From assembly GCA_029858465.1 (NCBI GenBank), contig JAOUEZ010000081.1, positions 1 through 6,050 on the forward strand: a stretch of 6,050 bases of DNA, read 5' to 3'. The position numbers and the translations under genes are program-made. The DNA is from Thermoplasmata archaeon (GTDB taxonomy: Archaea > Thermoplasmatota > Thermoplasmata > UBA10834 > DTMW01). Below the pieces are notes generated by a model. It saw only the letters and a list, made by a program, of their open reading frames with translations. It did no database searches and was not told the DNA's origin. Of the stretch, positions 5,573 through 6,050 are shown piece after piece. Each line of letters opens with the position of its first letter. The stretch's first letter is position 1.

Positions 5573-6050
5573 ACTTGTTTAGGTAGAAATTTTCAATCAT
5601 AAATCGGATTCAATATCGCACAAATAACATCAGCTTAGATTCTTTAATTGGACTTATTGCAATCCTGTTATAACTCTTATTGATTTTTCATTAATAATTA
5701 TTTTAGAACCATTTTTTGAATAATCATTAATACTATGTTTATATTAAATTTTTATATATTGACTTGTTATTTCATTAATAATATTAGTTTAATACTAAAT
5801 TATATGATTTTTTAGAGCTCTTTCGCATTTTTGTCTGACATTATCGGTTCATTTTATGCCTGAGATCCTTCAATATAATAAATTGATTAGAAATTAAATA
5901 ACAATTCTTATTGGGACTTCGCTGATCTTCCAAATTGATATAAACTGGCATGATTTAACTCATAGAAAATTCAAATAAAATTATTACGATGTTAAATAAC
6001 TCTGTTAAATAAAAATAACACCGTTTAGATTTTCAGATCGAATAGTGACT

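Larger units (their letters stand above)
5210..6050. other. Extremely AT-rich gene-free block
   Basis: I see no gene here on either strand; open frames are tiny (for example 22 codons at 5425-5493) and lack ribosome binding sites. Hand counts over 5281-5400, 5701-5820 and 5881-5940 give 59 G/C in 300 bases, about 20%, against 35 of 60 in one fttA line (961-1020). TATA-like strings such as TTTATATA (5751-5758) are expected at this composition. The block contains several AT-rich palindromes and short direct repeats, and no CRISPR, tRNA or rRNA signature. It may be decayed mobile DNA or an AT-rich control or silenced region; the sequence does not decide. Confidence 0.75.

Noticed and set aside
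5210..6050. Replication origin in the AT-rich block
   Set aside because: There is no orc1/cdc6 gene nearby and I could not find GC-rich origin recognition boxes; AT-richness alone is insufficient.
4003..6050. tRNA gene as an integration target, or a CRISPR array
   Set aside because: No T-arm or cloverleaf pairing could be found, and the repeats present are too few, too short and irregularly spaced for CRISPR.

Overview
The window looks archaeal. It holds three archaeal informational genes: the 3' part of the KH/metallo-beta-lactamase/beta-CASP transcription termination nuclease (aCPSF1/FttA), the wyosine-pathway enzyme Taw1, and the large subunit of the clamp loader, RFC-L. TATA-like promoter elements and the absence of bacterial-type operons agree with this. 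The lineage is probably euryarchaeal, but I cannot place it further from this sequence; a Thermoplasmata-type organism is only a guess.

Layout. Positions 1-1618 (+) carry the last 538 codons of fttA, whose start lies outside the window. It converges with taw1 (1636-2571, -) across only 17 bases. taw1 is preceded on the same strand by rfcL (2587-4002, -) with a 15-base gap, so rfcL-taw1 is very likely one transcription unit running right to left. Positions 4003-4339 are a gene-free leader/terminator interval. A short tyrosine recombinase (4340-4963, -) follows, with its own convincing TATA box at 5031-5040. From 4964 to the end there is no convincing gene; from about 5210 the DNA becomes extremely AT-rich (59 G/C in the 300 bases I counted by hand), against about 50-60% G+C in fttA.

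Interpretation. The left two thirds are ordinary housekeeping DNA: RNA 3'-end formation and transcription termination, tRNA modification, and sliding-clamp loading. The right third looks like accessory DNA. The recombinase has all catalytic residues but consists of the catalytic domain only. Its reading frame is bracketed by a perfect 10-bp inverted repeat (4316-4325 and 4960-4969), one copy of which contains its start codon. Further short inverted repeats cluster around and upstream of its promoter, and it abuts the AT-rich non-coding block. The most interesting hypothesis is a small recombination unit in which the recombinase acts on sites next to, or around, its own gene. The repeats are short and this is not proven; comparison with related genomes or long reads would decide it.
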